Assembly (NCBI GenBank): GCA_021200995.1
Contig: JAJQFS010000027.1
Coordinates: 1-64,000 of the forward strand
Direction of reading: 5' to 3'
Length of the DNA: 64,000 nucleotides
Origin: Lachnospiraceae bacterium
GTDB lineage: Bacteria; Bacillota; Clostridia; Lachnospirales; Lachnospiraceae
Part shown: positions 34,737-44,462 of the stretch, in pieces
Position numbering within the stretch: position 1 is the first letter of the stretch
Layout: every line of letters begins with the position of its first letter
The notes under the pieces: model-generated
Database searches by the model: none
Told to the model about the DNA's origin: nothing
Seen by the model: only the letters and a program-made list of their open reading frames with translations
Program-made: the position numbers and the translations under genes

Positions 34737-37265
34737 ATGATACCAATACTCGAGCGAATCAAACACGAACGAATCTACCTGGACGGCGGCACGGGCACCA
34801 TGCTCCAGGCCGCCGGTTTGTCCGGGGGCAAAGGCCCCGAACTCTGGAATCTGGAAAATCCCACAGAAATCATCAAACTTCATCGCAGCTATCTGGAAGC
34901 CGGCTGCACGGTCATTTCCACCAATACGTTTGGCATCAATTGTCTGAAATATGACAATTATGAGGAACTGATCCGGGCGGCCTTTGTCTGTGCCAAAGAG
35001 GCGATTGCAGACTATCCGGACCGTTATCTGGCCTTCGATGTGGGTCCCACGGGACGGCTGCTTCAGCCCATCGGCGACCTGCCCTTTGAGGAAGCGGTAT
35101 CTGTCTTTGCGGCGAATATCCGGGTCGCGGCGGACTGCGGCGCGGACTGCATTCTGATTGAGACTATGAACGACAGCTACGAGACCAAAGCGGCGGTGCT
35201 GGCGGCGAAGGAAAACTGCGATCTGCCGGTCTTTGTCACCAATGTCTTTGATTCCGGCGGGAAACTGATGACCGGCGCGGATCCGGCGGCGATGATCGCC
35301 ATGCTGGAGGGTCTTCACTGCGACGCGGTCGGCATGAACTGTTCCCTGGGGCCGGACCAGATGCTCTCTTTAGTGCCGGTTTTTGCCGAGTATGCTTCCG
35401 TTCCCATTATCGTGACGCCGAACGCCGGCATTCCCCGCGTGGTGAATGGGCAGACGATTTATGATATCGGACCGGAGCAGTTCGCGGCATATATGGTGCA
35501 GATCGCAGAAGCAGGAGCTACGATTCTGGGAGGCTGCTGCGGCACCACGCCGGAATATATGCGCAGGGTGATCGAGGCGACGAAGGACTTGCCGTATCAT
35601 TTGCCTGAGCAAAAAGAACGCACCCTGATTTCCTCCTATACGCATGCGGTGGAGTTGAAAAACGGGCCGGTCCTCATCGGCGAGCACATCAACCCTACCG
35701 GCAAAAAGAAGTTAAAGGAGGCGCTGCGCACCCGCAATTTCGACTATATTTTACAGGAGGCGATCCGTCAGAGCGACGCGGGCGTGCCGGTGCTGGATGT
35801 CAATGTGGGGCTTCCGGAAATCGACGAGCCTGAGATGATGTCCGCGGTCATCAGTCAGGTGCAGGCGGTCAGCGACACGGTACTGCAGATTGATACCTCT
35901 GACCCGACTGCTCTGGAAAGAGCCATGCACTTATATAATGGAAAGCCTCTTGTCAATTCTGTCAATGGCAGCGAAAAGAGCATGAAGGCTGTGCTGCCGC
36001 TCGTGCAAAAATACGGCGGCGCGCTGATTGTGCTGACGATCGGGGAGGATGGAATCCCGGAAACGGCTGAAGGTCGTGTGGAAATTGCCGAGCAGGTGGC
36101 CGCGGAGGCGGCAAAATACGGCATCGCGAAAAAGGAGCTCATCGTGGATCCGCTTGCCATGACCATTTCCTCGGACGCAAAAAGCGCCGGAGTGACGCTG
36201 GAAGCCATTCGCCTTTTAAAAGAGTGTGGCTTCGGGACTAGTCTGGGCGTGTCCAATATTTCCTTTGGCCTGCCGACGAGAGACCGCATCAATTCCACGT
36301 TTTTTGCCATGGCGCTGGAGACGGGCTTAGACTGCGCGATCATGAATCCCTTCTCCGGACCGATGATGGATGTGTATTACGCGTTTCGGGCGCTTAAGGC
36401 CATTGACGCAAACTGCACGGATTATATTGCGTACGCGGCGGCGCATCCTGCGATTGCGGCTACAGCGGGAAATTCAAAAGCGGGGCGTATGCAGAGTGAA
36501 TCCGGGCAAGGATTGCCAGGAGAGAGCACCGGAGGTGCGAGCGATAAATTCTCTGCAGCAGCCGGGCATGCGGATGTCGGCACGGGTAACGCGGCAGATG
36601 ATAAAACGACCGCGGGATCAGGCGCGGCGAACGCAGCCGCGGAGAGCCCTCTTCAGTACGCGATCCGCATGGGCTTAAAGGAACGGGCGCAGGCCGAGAC
36701 ACGCACGTTGATCAGACAGGTAGAGACGCTGTCCGTGATCAACGACCACGTGATACCCGCTCTGAATGTCGTTGGCCAGGCCTTCGAACAGAAAAAAATG
36801 TACCTGCCGCAGCTTTTAATGAGCGCGGAGGCGGCCACGGCTTCCTTTGAGATCGTGAAAGCCGCCCTGCCGCAGACAGGTGAAAGTGACGGAAGTGTCA
36901 GACCCGTGATTCTGGCCACCGTTCAGGGAGACATCCACGACATCGGCAAAAACATTGTCAAAGTAATGCTGGAAAGCTATGGCTTTCTGGTCTATGACCT
37001 TGGCCGCGACGTCGCGCCCGAAACGGTGGTGGAGAAGGCTCGTGAAACCGGCTGTCAGCTTGTGGGCTTAAGCGCCCTGATGACGACCACGGTCCCTGCC
37101 ACGGAGGAGACCATTCGCCAGCTGCACGAAGCCCTCCCCGAAGTAAAAACGGTCGTGGGCGGCGCCGTCCTCACGCAGGAATACGCCGATATGATTCACG
37201 CGGATTATTACGCGAAGGACGCGATGGATACTGTGCGCTACGCGGAAGCGTTTTACCGTACTTAG
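34737..37265 (+). CDS. metH: B12-dependent methionine synthase, short form
   Basis: About 842 residues. Domains: homocysteine-binding barrel (about 1-300; zinc cysteines in AVGMNCSLGP and ILGGCCGTTPE), pterin-binding barrel (about 315-570; GEHINPTGKKKLKEAL, DVNVGLPEIDE), B12 cap and B12-binding domains (about 640-842; QGDIHDIGKNIVK holds the cobalt-ligating His). The SAM activation domain is absent but encoded upstream. Residues about 573-638 are an Ala/Gly/Ser-rich linker much longer and less ordered than usual. Start choice between 34689, 34722 and 34737 is uncertain; 34737 begins nearest the conserved core. It ends in TAG. Confidence 0.93.
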   Translation: MIPILERIKHERIYLDGGTGTMLQAAGLSGGKGPELWNLENPTEIIKLHRSYLEAGCTVISTNTFGINCLKYDNYEELIRAAFVCAKEAIADYPDRYLAFDVGPTGRLLQPIGDLPFEEAVSVFAANIRVAADCGADCILIETMNDSYETKAAVLAAKENCDLPVFVTNVFDSGGKLMTGADPAAMIAMLEGLHCDAVGMNCSLGPDQMLSLVPVFAEYASVPIIVTPNAGIPRVVNGQTIYDIGPEQFAAYMVQIAEAGATILGGCCGTTPEYMRRVIEATKDLPYHLPEQKERTLISSYTHAVELKNGPVLIGEHINPTGKKKLKEALRTRNFDYILQEAIRQSDAGVPVLDVNVGLPEIDEPEMMSAVISQVQAVSDTVLQIDTSDPTALERAMHLYNGKPLVNSVNGSEKSMKAVLPLVQKYGGALIVLTIGEDGIPETAEGRVEIAEQVAAEAAKYGIAKKELIVDPLAMTISSDAKSAGVTLEAIRLLKECGFGTSLGVSNISFGLPTRDRINSTFFAMALETGLDCAIMNPFSGPMMDVYYAFRALKAIDANCTDYIAYAAAHPAIAATAGNSKAGRMQSESGQGLPGESTGGASDKFSAAAGHADVGTGNAADDKTTAGSGAANAAAESPLQYAIRMGLKERAQAETRTLIRQVETLSVINDHVIPALNVVGQAFEQKKMYLPQLLMSAEAATASFEIVKAALPQTGESDGSVRPVILATVQGDIHDIGKNIVKVMLESYGFLVYDLGRDVAPETVVEKARETGCQLVGLSALMTTTVPATEETIRQLHEALPEVKTVVGGAVLTQEYADMIHADYYAKDAMDTVRYAEAFYRT

Positions 37266-37279
37266 GAGGAACTTGTATC

Positions 37280-37358
37280 TTACGAGAACGCATTTCGAAA
37301 AGATAAGGCGAGTCTTTACGTCAGTGACGAGCCGTTCTTTTCCGGAATGCGTTCGTAA
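37280..37358 (+). repeat. Long imperfect stem-loop between metH and the coiled-coil gene
   Basis: The arms 37280-37302 and 37337-37358 pair over about 21 positions with a few mismatches, enclosing a 34-base loop that contains its own small dyad (cgtca/tgacg). There is no T tract. It sits 15 bases after the metH stop and 22 before the next start codon. Confidence 0.55.
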
Positions 37359-37380
37359 ATTTATGCGAGGAGTCAGTTTC

Positions 37381-37812
37381 ATGAACAATGACGCAACAGA
37401 ACTGATCGATAAACTGCGCAGAGAACTGCGCCTTACCCGCATCCTCACCGCTGTCTCCATTCTCCTGACCCTCTGCCTGGTGGGAGTCGTCTTTTATTTT
37501 CAGCGGACTGTACAGACCGTGGTGGAGCCTGTGACGGAACAGCTTTCCAAGATGGACACGGATACGTTAAATGAAGCCATCGCAAATCTGGAAATCGCTT
37601 CGGATGAACTTGTCCAGGCCGATATTGACTGGGAAAAACTTGCCGAAACCGTCAATTCCCTGGACGTGGACGCCATCAATGAGGCAGTGGAGGGACTGGA
37701 CACAGAGGAGCTTTCCGAGGCGATCGAAAATTTAAATGACGCCGTCGAGGCGCTGCAGAACCTTGGCGGCGGAGCATCCTCCGTGACGGACTGGCTGTTC
37801 GGCGGGAACTGA
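37381..37812 (+). CDS. Small membrane protein with amphipathic coiled-coil tail
   Basis: A 143-residue protein I cannot assign. A basic N-terminus is followed by one membrane span (about residues 20-43). The outside tail is a helical, acidic repeat (LNEAIANLEIASDELVQADI, AINEAVEGLDTEELSEAIEN, LNDAVEALQNLGG), probably coiled coil. The start at 37381 follows gcgaggagtcagtttc; frames further upstream run through the stem-loop. It precedes the large ABC protein by 166 bases. The ABC protein's outside domain has similar acidic helical repeats, so they might interact; this is inference. Confidence 0.72.
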   Translation: MNNDATELIDKLRRELRLTRILTAVSILLTLCLVGVVFYFQRTVQTVVEPVTEQLSKMDTDTLNEAIANLEIASDELVQADIDWEKLAETVNSLDVDAINEAVEGLDTEELSEAIENLNDAVEALQNLGGGASSVTDWLFGGN

Positions 37813-37978
37813 GAGGGTTTCTGTCCCTTTAACATTTAAATTAAAATTGTCGGATTCTAAAGAAAACCTGACACATCTATTAAATTTTCAAAAGAGGCTG
37901 TCTTTGTGAATTTTTTGTGTTAAGATGGCACAAGAACAAGTGTCGTCTTATGCAACGGAATGATCTGAAAGGACAGTC

Positions 37979-40900
37979 ATGCTTCAATTACATAATATCT
38001 GCAAACAATATAAAACCGGCGATCTGGTTCAGACTGCCTTAAATGATGTCAGCTTAAACCTGCGCGACAATGAATTTGTGGCGATTTTAGGCCCCAGCGG
38101 CTCCGGCAAGAGCACGCTGCTCAATATCATCGGCGGTCTGGATCGGTACGACAGCGGCGATCTGATTATCAACGGAATATCCACGAAGAAATATACGGAC
38201 AGGGACTGGGATTCTTACAGAAACCATACGATCGGGTTTGTATTTCAGAGCTATAACCTGATCCCGCACCAGAGCGTCCTGTCCAATGTAGAGCTGGCTC
38301 TAACGATCTCCGGTATTTCCAAGGCTGAGAGAAGACGTCGCGCACAGGAGGCGCTTAAAGAGGTGGGCCTGGGCGACCAGATGCACAAAAGGCCCAACCA
38401 GATGTCCGGCGGACAGATGCAGCGTGTGGCCATTGCTCGTGCGCTTGTCAATAATCCGGACATTCTTCTGGCCGACGAACCTACCGGCGCGCTGGATACC
38501 GAGACCAGTATCCAGGTTATGGAGCTTTTAAAAGAGGTGGCGAAGGACCGCCTGGTGGTCATGGTTACCCATAATCCGGAGCTGGCTGAAGAGTACGCTA
38601 CCCGAATCGTCCGCATCCAGGATGGGCAACCGAAGAGCGATTCCGACCCGTATGTGGTGGATGAAGCCGCCCTCGCCGAGCCGGAGCACAAAAACATGGG
38701 GCATTCCTCCATGTCTTTTCTGACGTCTCTGTCACTTTCCTTAAACAACCTCGCGACCAAGAAAACCAGAACCTTTATGACCGCTTTTGCCGGGTCGATC
38801 GGCATTATCGGCATCGCTTTGATTCTGTCTATTTCCACCGGCGTCAATGACTATATTCAGAACATTGAGGAAGAGACGATGTCTGAATATCCTGTGCAGA
38901 TTACATCCAGCGGATTTGATCTGACGTCCATCATGAGTACACAGGATAATATTGTGGATTCCCTGACGGTAAGAAACGAAGATGAGATTACAGTCACAGA
39001 AGTGCTTTCCGCCATGTTTTCCGGCATCAGCAGCAACGATATCGCGGTGCTGAAGGAATATCTGGAGAGCGGGGAGAGTGGCATCGAGGATTATGTGAAG
39101 GGAATTGAATATATTTACGACATTGAGCCACAGATTTATATTGCGGACGGAGATGGCTACAGGCAGATTAATCCGAATACGCTCGCTTCTTCTACAAGCA
39201 GTGTCAGCGCGTCGTCTTCCCTTTCTTCTTATATGAGCCTGATGACGTCCTACGTATCCGGCATGAATGTTTTCTATGAGATGCCGGAAAATGAAGAGCT
39301 TTATATTACGCAGTATGAGGTAAAGGCAGGGCGATGGCCGGAGTCTTATAATGAGTGCGTTCTGGTGCTGACCTCTTCCGGCAGTGTCAGCGATCTGATG
39401 TTGTATATGGTGGGACTCGAGGATTACAGCGATCTTGAAGATATGATTGAGCGGTATCAGGACGGAGAGGATGTTTCTGTCACCTCCATTGAGGACACAT
39501 TCAGTTATGATGAAATTCTGGGACTTTCCTTTCAGCTGATTGTGGGCGCGGACTGCTATTCCTATGACAGTGAGTATGGCCTCTGGGTGGATAAGAGCGA
39601 CGACGCATCCTATATGAATGAAGTGATCGCGAACGGGGAGGAGCTGACCATCGTCGGTATTGTACAGCCAATGGAAGACGCGTCCAGTGAGGCATTGTCT
39701 TCCGGCATCAATTATCCCGCGTCTTTGATTGAGCATATTGTGGAAGAAGCGGCTGCCAGCGAGATCGTGAAAGCGCAGATGGCAAGTCCTGATATCAATG
39801 TGTTGTCCGGGGAGGAGTTCGGCGAGGATGGCGGCGATTTTGATTTAAGCTCTATCCTGACGATAGATGAGGACACGCTGGCGTCGGCTTTTGACTTTGG
39901 AGATCTGGAGGATCTGCTGGATACGGACAGTCTGACGGATGCTCTGGATCTGGATTCTCTGGAGATTGACCTGGATTCCATGGATTTGTCCGGTATCGAG
40001 TTTGATCTGGACTTAAGCGGCATGGAGATGGATTTGAGCGGCCTGGATCTGAGCAATATGGAGATGGAACTGGACCTAAGCGGCCTGGATATGGAGAGCC
40101 TGATGTCGAGTATTTCCTTTAACGCGACGGACGAGGAAACGGAAGCGCTGATGGAAGCGCTGATGGAAGGCTACTGGGAGTATGTGCCGGAGGAGTATGG
40201 TTATTCCAGCCTGGAGGATATCTTTGCTGATTATATGGAAACGGATGGCGCGCAGGAGCTGCTGAGTGAGTGGATGACGAATTATGGAAATGAGATGATA
40301 TCCGGTATTCTGTCTGGTATTGGCGGCGGTGACGATAATACGGGCGACGGCGACGACACAGGAAGTGGCGATAACACAGGAAGCGGCGACGGCACAGGAA
40401 GTGGCGATAACACAGGAAGTGGCGGCGACACAGGAAGCGACAACGATGGTACAGGCAGCGACAATACGGGCAGCACTAGTACAGATGACACTGTAACAAG
40501 TGGTAACGTTACTACGGATGATAATAATACTACGGACAGCGATGGTGCTGGTGAAAATAATGCGGGCAATGAAACGGCCTCTGTCTCAAAGACCGTTACG
40601 CTTACAAGCTTATCCTGCACAACGACCGCAGCGGTCTCTTCTGCCGGCAAAATGACAACATCTGCGCCGTCCTATACGCAGTTGTCTTCGACTGGCGGAA
40701 CAGATGGAAACGACGACAGTGAGGATACGGGCAGCAGCGGCAATACGGGCGGCAGCGGCGATACAGGTGGCAGCGGCACACAGCCAGGTGGAGATGCATC
40801 ATCCTCTACCGGCAATATCACTGTCGACACAGACGCACTCACCAGCCTCATGACCGCACTGACAGAAGACTTCACTTCCTATATGGAAGAAAACGGCTTA

Positions 40901-41953
40901 AGCTTTACCGATTATCTGAGCAGCGATACCGCCACGCAGATTCTCATGAGCGGCATAATGAGTATGATCGATACCACGGAGCTTGAGAATCAACTGACTT
41001 CCGCCATTGAGCAGGCTATCACCAGCATGATGGCAGAGCTGATGGATATCATTGCGGAAGCTATTGAAGAACAGATGATGGAAATCATGGACGAGCTGAT
41101 GGAGACGATCGAAGAAGCCATCACGGAGGCCATGACGGAAGTGATGACGGAAATCATGGACGAGATTGCAGACAGTATCGAGACCGCGATGACTCAGATG
41201 ATGGAGGAAATGGCGGACAGCATGGAGACCGCGTTTGAAATTGACGCGGACACTTTGTCAGAAGCCTTTGAATTCAATTTAGACAGTGATAGCCTGGCGG
41301 AGCTCTTGACGTCTCTCTCTTCGTCCACGAGTTATGACAGCAATCTGTCATCCTTCGGCTACCTGGATTTTGCCAATCCGTCCGAGATCGATATCTATCC
41401 GAAGGATTTCAAGAGCAAGGATGAGGTGATCAATATTCTGGACGCGTATAATCAGAGAATGGAGGATGAGGGCAAGTCGGAGCAGGTCATTACCTATACG
41501 GATACGGTTGGCATGCTGATGTCCTCCGTCACCACGATCATTGACGTGATTTCTTACGTGCTGATTGCGTTTGTGTCCGTATCCCTGATTGTGTCCTCCA
41601 TCATGATTGGCATTATCACCTATATTTCCGTGCTGGAGCGCACCAGAGAGATTGGTATCCTGCGCGCCATCGGCGCCTCCAAGAACAATATCTCGTCGAT
41701 TTTCAACGCAGAGACCCTGATCGTCGGTTTCAGTGCCGGTTTGATTGGCATCGGGATTTCCTACGCGCTGCTGGTGCCGATTAATTACCTGATCCACCGC
41801 TTTGCCGGCACTACCGATGTCAGTGCGATACTGATGCCCCAGTATGCGGCGATCCTGGTTGTTTTAAGTATGGTATTGACGCTGATCGGCGGCCTGATTC
41901 CTTCGACTTCCGCGGCCAAGAAGGATCCGGCAACGGCGCTGCGGACGGATTAA
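37979..41953 (+). CDS. Giant fused ABC ATPase / FtsX-type permease
   Basis: A 1324-residue single-chain exporter-like protein. Residues 1-230: MacB/LolD-type ATPase (Walker [14 protein letters not shown]-loop [10 protein letters not shown], signature [15 protein letters not shown], Walker [12 protein letters not shown]). Residue 261-283: first membrane span. Residues 285-1180: a very large outside domain with acidic Leu/Asp/Ser-rich repeats (about 645-710), Gly/Thr/Asp/Ser linkers (about 780-860 and 905-945) and a Met/Glu-rich helical stretch (about 1000-1090). Residues 1185-1324: three spans of the FtsX domain ([19 protein letters not shown]). MacB-like proteins work mechanically rather than as pores. 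The start follows tgaaaggacagtc. Confidence 0.9.
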   Translation: MLQLHNICKQYKTGDLVQTALNDVSLNLRDNEFVAILGPSGSGKSTLLNIIGGLDRYDSGDLIINGISTKKYTDRDWDSYRNHTIGFVFQSYNLIPHQSVLSNVELALTISGISKAERRRRAQEALKEVGLGDQMHKRPNQMSGGQMQRVAIARALVNNPDILLADEPTGALDTETSIQVMELLKEVAKDRLVVMVTHNPELAEEYATRIVRIQDGQPKSDSDPYVVDEAALAEPEHKNMGHSSMSFLTSLSLSLNNLATKKTRTFMTAFAGSIGIIGIALILSISTGVNDYIQNIEEETMSEYPVQITSSGFDLTSIMSTQDNIVDSLTVRNEDEITVTEVLSAMFSGISSNDIAVLKEYLESGESGIEDYVKGIEYIYDIEPQIYIADGDGYRQINPNTLASSTSSVSASSSLSSYMSLMTSYVSGMNVFYEMPENEELYITQYEVKAGRWPESYNECVLVLTSSGSVSDLMLYMVGLEDYSDLEDMIERYQDGEDVSVTSIEDTFSYDEILGLSFQLIVGADCYSYDSEYGLWVDKSDDASYMNEVIANGEELTIVGIVQPMEDASSEALSSGINYPASLIEHIVEEAAASEIVKAQMASPDINVLSGEEFGEDGGDFDLSSILTIDEDTLASAFDFGDLEDLLDTDSLTDALDLDSLEIDLDSMDLSGIEFDLDLSGMEMDLSGLDLSNMEMELDLSGLDMESLMSSISFNATDEETEALMEALMEGYWEYVPEEYGYSSLEDIFADYMETDGAQELLSEWMTNYGNEMISGILSGIGGGDDNTGDGDDTGSGDNTGSGDGTGSGDNTGSGGDTGSDNDGTGSDNTGSTSTDDTVTSGNVTTDDNNTTDSDGAGENNAGNETASVSKTVTLTSLSCTTTAAVSSAGKMTTSAPSYTQLSSTGGTDGNDDSEDTGSSGNTGGSGDTGGSGTQPGGDASSSTGNITVDTDALTSLMTALTEDFTSYMEENGLSFTDYLSSDTATQILMSGIMSMIDTTELENQLTSAIEQAITSMMAELMDIIAEAIEEQMMEIMDELMETIEEAITEAMTEVMTEIMDEIADSIETAMTQMMEEMADSMETAFEIDADTLSEAFEFNLDSDSLAELLTSLSSSTSYDSNLSSFGYLDFANPSEIDIYPKDFKSKDEVINILDAYNQRMEDEGKSEQVITYTDTVGMLMSSVTTIIDVISYVLIAFVSVSLIVSSIMIGIITYISVLERTREIGILRAIGASKNNISSIFNAETLIVGFSAGLIGIGISYALLVPINYLIHRFAGTTDVSAILMPQYAAILVVLSMVLTLIGGLIPSTSAAKKDPATALRTD
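40358..40429 (+). repeat. 18-bp tandem repeat within the ABC-FtsX gene
   Basis: Four consecutive 18-base units of the form acaggaagtggcgataac, with a few substitutions, are followed by decayed units to about 40465. They encode a TGSGDN-type linker and keep the frame, so copy-number change would alter only linker length. Confidence 0.8.
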
Positions 41954-41978
41954 AGCAGTACCTGTAGGAAATGATAAA

Positions 41979-42038
41979 GGGCGGGATTTTCCCGCCCAAA
42001 CGATAGAACAGTTTGCCTGCTTTATGGTTACAGCAGGC
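41979..42038. terminator. Paired hairpins between convergent genes
   Basis: gggcggg/cccgccc (41979-41997) and gcctgc/gcaggc (42015-42038) lie between the ends of the ABC-FtsX gene (+) and the GntR gene (-). T tracts are weak on both strands. Confidence 0.55.
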
Positions 42039-42052
42039 GGACCTGTTCAGAT

Positions 42053-42733
42053 TTATTTCAGATACTGCGGATACTTCTCACGAATCTGCGCCGCGTCTAC
42101 TTTATAACGATTCAGGTGTAATTTCATGATTTCACGGGCTGTGGAGGCGTCTTTTTGTGAGATGGCCTCCACGATTTTTTCATGATCCTCGACGATTTTT
42201 AAATCACTGACGGAGAAAAGGGCGAGGCTCCTGACGCGGTCAAAGTGAATGGAAATGTTCTGAATCAGGGAGAAAATCTGCTGTTTCCCTGCAATCTCGA
42301 ATAAAGCCTCGTGAAACGCGTTGTCCAGGGCAAGGAGACGCTCCGCGTTGAAATTTTCCAGATAAAAATTCTGGAGTTTCAGATTTTCTTTCAGCTTTAA
42401 AATATCGTTTTCGTCAGCCTTTTCGCAGACAAGCTCCACTACCTCCGGTTCCACGGCGTTCCTTAAAAAGCGCGATTCCTCCACCAGATCGTAGTCGATT
42501 AAGGAAACCGTGCTTTTTTTCTGCGGGTGAATTTCGACGATGTTGACCTTGGAAAGGTCGATCAAGGCCTCCCGCACCGGGGTGCGGGAGAGTCCAAGCT
42601 CAGCGGCCAGCTCATTTTCGCTGATGCGGCTGCCGGGCGCCAGTTTTAAGGATATAATGTTGGCTTTCAGGTTACGCAGGGCATAGTCGCGACCAGTCTC
42701 GCGGGGGAGCTTTTCTAAAATATGCATATACAT
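42053..42733 (-). CDS. GntR-family regulator (FCD type), likely of the uxu genes
   Basis: A 226-residue regulator. The N-terminal winged helix (about residues 15-75) has ENELAAELGLSRTPVREALI, and the C-terminal FCD ligand domain (about 85-210) has FHEALFEIAG with its metal-ligand histidines. FCD regulators of hexuronate genes bind uronate intermediates. It is encoded downstream of uxuAB on the same strand but with its own promoter. The ATG at 42727 (eight bases from aggag) is an alternative start. It may repress uxuAB through the dyad next to their promoter, which is inference. Confidence 0.88.
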   Translation of the reverse strand: MYMHILEKLPRETGRDYALRNLKANIISLKLAPGSRISENELAAELGLSRTPVREALIDLSKVNIVEIHPQKKSTVSLIDYDLVEESRFLRNAVEPEVVELVCEKADENDILKLKENLKLQNFYLENFNAERLLALDNAFHEALFEIAGKQQIFSLIQNISIHFDRVRSLALFSVSDLKIVEDHEKIVEAISQKDASTAREIMKLHLNRYKVDAAQIREKYPQYLK

Positions 42734-42776
42734 GTTCTCCTGGGCTCAAACAGATTACCTGTCTGTATATCGACCA

Positions 42777-42806
42777 AGTATAGCAGACCGGTTTAGCGAT
42801 TGTCAA
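42777..42806 (-). promoter_or_regulatory. Promoter of the GntR gene
   Basis: On the minus strand TTGACA (complement of 42801-42806), an 18-base spacer and TATACT (complement of 42777-42782) lie 45 bases ahead of the start. They fall just after the end of the uxuB reading frame. Confidence 0.7.
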
Positions 42807-42833
42807 ATTTGGATCTTCTGTAACTTTCTGCGT

Positions 42834-43076
42834 TTATCCAAGATATTTGCAAAGCGTTCTGCGCACTGCGCCGGGGCCGGTGAGCATTTCCTTTACCATT
42901 CCTTCAATCTTTTCTCCCAGTCCGACCGCGTTTAAGTCCACGCCGAAGAGAAGAGTATTGGAGAGAATAGGCTTCAGACTGTCGCCCAGGCTGGCGGGAT
43001 CGTCATATTTTACGCCTGATAACTGTTCCTTAAGCGCAGCAAGCATGGGATCGCTGCTGCACTCGAAAGTGTTTCC
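42834..43076 (-). CDS. uxuB: Fructuronate reductase, C-terminal segment after in-frame TAG
   Basis: Eighty codons continuing the uxuB frame beyond the amber codon at 43077-43079, ending in TAA. The sequence (GNTFECSSDPMLAALKEQLS ... TLLFGVDLNAVGLGEKIEGM ... GAVRRTLCKYLG) is the usual C-terminal end of this mannitol-dehydrogenase-type family. On its own it has no start with a ribosome-binding site apart from a possible ATG at 43046. It therefore belongs to the upstream frame. Confidence 0.85.
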   Translation of the reverse strand, partial: GNTFECSSDPMLAALKEQLSGVKYDDPASLGDSLKPILSNTLLFGVDLNAVGLGEKIEGMVKEMLTGPGAVRRTLCKYLG

Positions 43077-44450
43077 CTAATCATCCACTGCCAGCAGATA
43101 TCTCAGCCATCCGGCAATCGCCAGCGGAATATAGGTCAGGCTGGCCGGATCCAGGTCAGGTCTGGCCGCGTAGCTTTTGATGGTTTCGCCGTAGCGGATG
43201 CCCACCTTCTGGCTGGTGTCAGTGGCGATGCGCTGCGGGGTGTCAGGCATGAACGGGTTGGGCAGGCGTTTTTCCAGGACTTCCTTCAGGAAAGCTTTTG
43301 GACTTAAGATTTTCGGGTCCACGACGACAGGCAGTCCTTCCGTATAACCGATTTTCTCCACCAGAGCCTTCAACTGCGGATCGTTCATTTCCTCCGCGAT
43401 GGTCGAATACCCTAACAGGCAGCCGTAGACAGCCAGCGCGGTGTGAAGCGGATTTAAGCAGGTAGTGACCTTCATTTTCTCAGTGTTATTGACGGTATCG
43501 CGGTCAGTCATGTAGACGCCGGCCTTCTCAAGCGGCGGCCGACCATTGGGAAAACGGTCCTCGATGACCAGGTACTGGGGCTCTTCCGCGTTGACAAAGG
43601 GCGCGATGAAGGTGTTCTCGGAAGTAATGATCGGCGTCATGTTGGCGACTCCTGCCTCAGTCAGAGCCTTTTCCACCACTGCGGCGGGACGGGGTGTGAT
43701 TTTATCGATCATGGACCAGGGGAAGGAGACATTTTCCTCATTCCGTACCCAGTCTGCGAAGTCCTGTGAAATCAGGCCGTTTGCAAGCCACTTCTCCACC
43801 ACGGTCATGACGCTTGCGCGCAGCTTCTCTCCATTGTGGGAGCAGTTGTCCATGCTGACGCAGGCAAGCGGCTTACCACCGGCGTTATACCGCTCCAGCA
43901 AAAGGGAGGTCAGAAGCGACATGGCATGGGAGCACTTCGCCGGTCCGTTTACAAAATCCGCCTCCACAAAGGGGAAGAATTCTCCCTTGATGTTGGTGAG
44001 GGCGTACCCTTTTTCCGTGATGGTGAAGCTGACCATCTGCAGGGACGGATTGCGGAAGATTTCTTTGAGGGCAGCCAGGTCATCGGAGTAAGCGGCCCCG
44101 GCACGATAGCCCCTGGCGATGGAGGCAATGACTTCCTTTTTCAGTGATCCATCCGGCAGCAGACTGACCATCAGGGTCATGTTGTCGAAGGGGTCATAGA
44201 TTTTATCGATGATTTCATAGTCAAAGGTGTCCGCCGCGATGATGCCGGTTTTGGCCAGTCCTTGATTTAAGAGGGACTGTTCAAGGCCCGCGATGAAGCC
44301 GCGGAAGATGTTGCCCGCGCCGAAATGCACCCAGGTCGGGGTTTCCTTCGTGGCGGCGCACATGTTCGACCAGTCGTAGTCCGGCAGGGTGATGTCGGCG
44401 GCCGCCCAGGCGGCGCGGTTCTTTATTCCTTCATGGTTTAAATGTAACAT
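43077..44450 (-). CDS. uxuB: Fructuronate reductase (mannonate oxidoreductase), interrupted by TAG at codon 458
   Basis: The first 457 codons of a protein that would be 538 residues with read-through, the normal family length. It interconverts D-mannonate and D-fructuronate with NAD(H) in the glucuronate pathway. Features: TWVHFGAGNIFRGFIAGL (nucleotide loop), SMDNCSHNGEKLRASVM, and the catalytic Lys region FPWSMIDKITPRP. The frame stops at DD-TAG-GN where relatives continue, with coding sequence intact after it. It follows uxuA by twelve bases, and the start follows aaggagaatgat. Confidence 0.92.
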   Translation of the reverse strand: MLHLNHEGIKNRAAWAAADITLPDYDWSNMCAATKETPTWVHFGAGNIFRGFIAGLEQSLLNQGLAKTGIIAADTFDYEIIDKIYDPFDNMTLMVSLLPDGSLKKEVIASIARGYRAGAAYSDDLAALKEIFRNPSLQMVSFTITEKGYALTNIKGEFFPFVEADFVNGPAKCSHAMSLLTSLLLERYNAGGKPLACVSMDNCSHNGEKLRASVMTVVEKWLANGLISQDFADWVRNEENVSFPWSMIDKITPRPAAVVEKALTEAGVANMTPIITSENTFIAPFVNAEEPQYLVIEDRFPNGRPPLEKAGVYMTDRDTVNNTEKMKVTTCLNPLHTALAVYGCLLGYSTIAEEMNDPQLKALVEKIGYTEGLPVVVDPKILSPKAFLKEVLEKRLPNPFMPDTPQRIATDTSQKVGIRYGETIKSYAARPDLDPASLTYIPLAIAGWLRYLLAVDD

Positions 44451-44462
44451 ATCATTCTCCTT

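Noticed and set aside
38741..39736. Open frame of 331 codons antisense to the ABC-FtsX gene
   Set aside because: Shadow frame within a coding gene, with no family resemblance and no initiation signal.
40358..40465. CRISPR-like short repeats
   Set aside because: The 18-bp units are contiguous without spacers, keep the reading frame and encode a TGSGDN linker.
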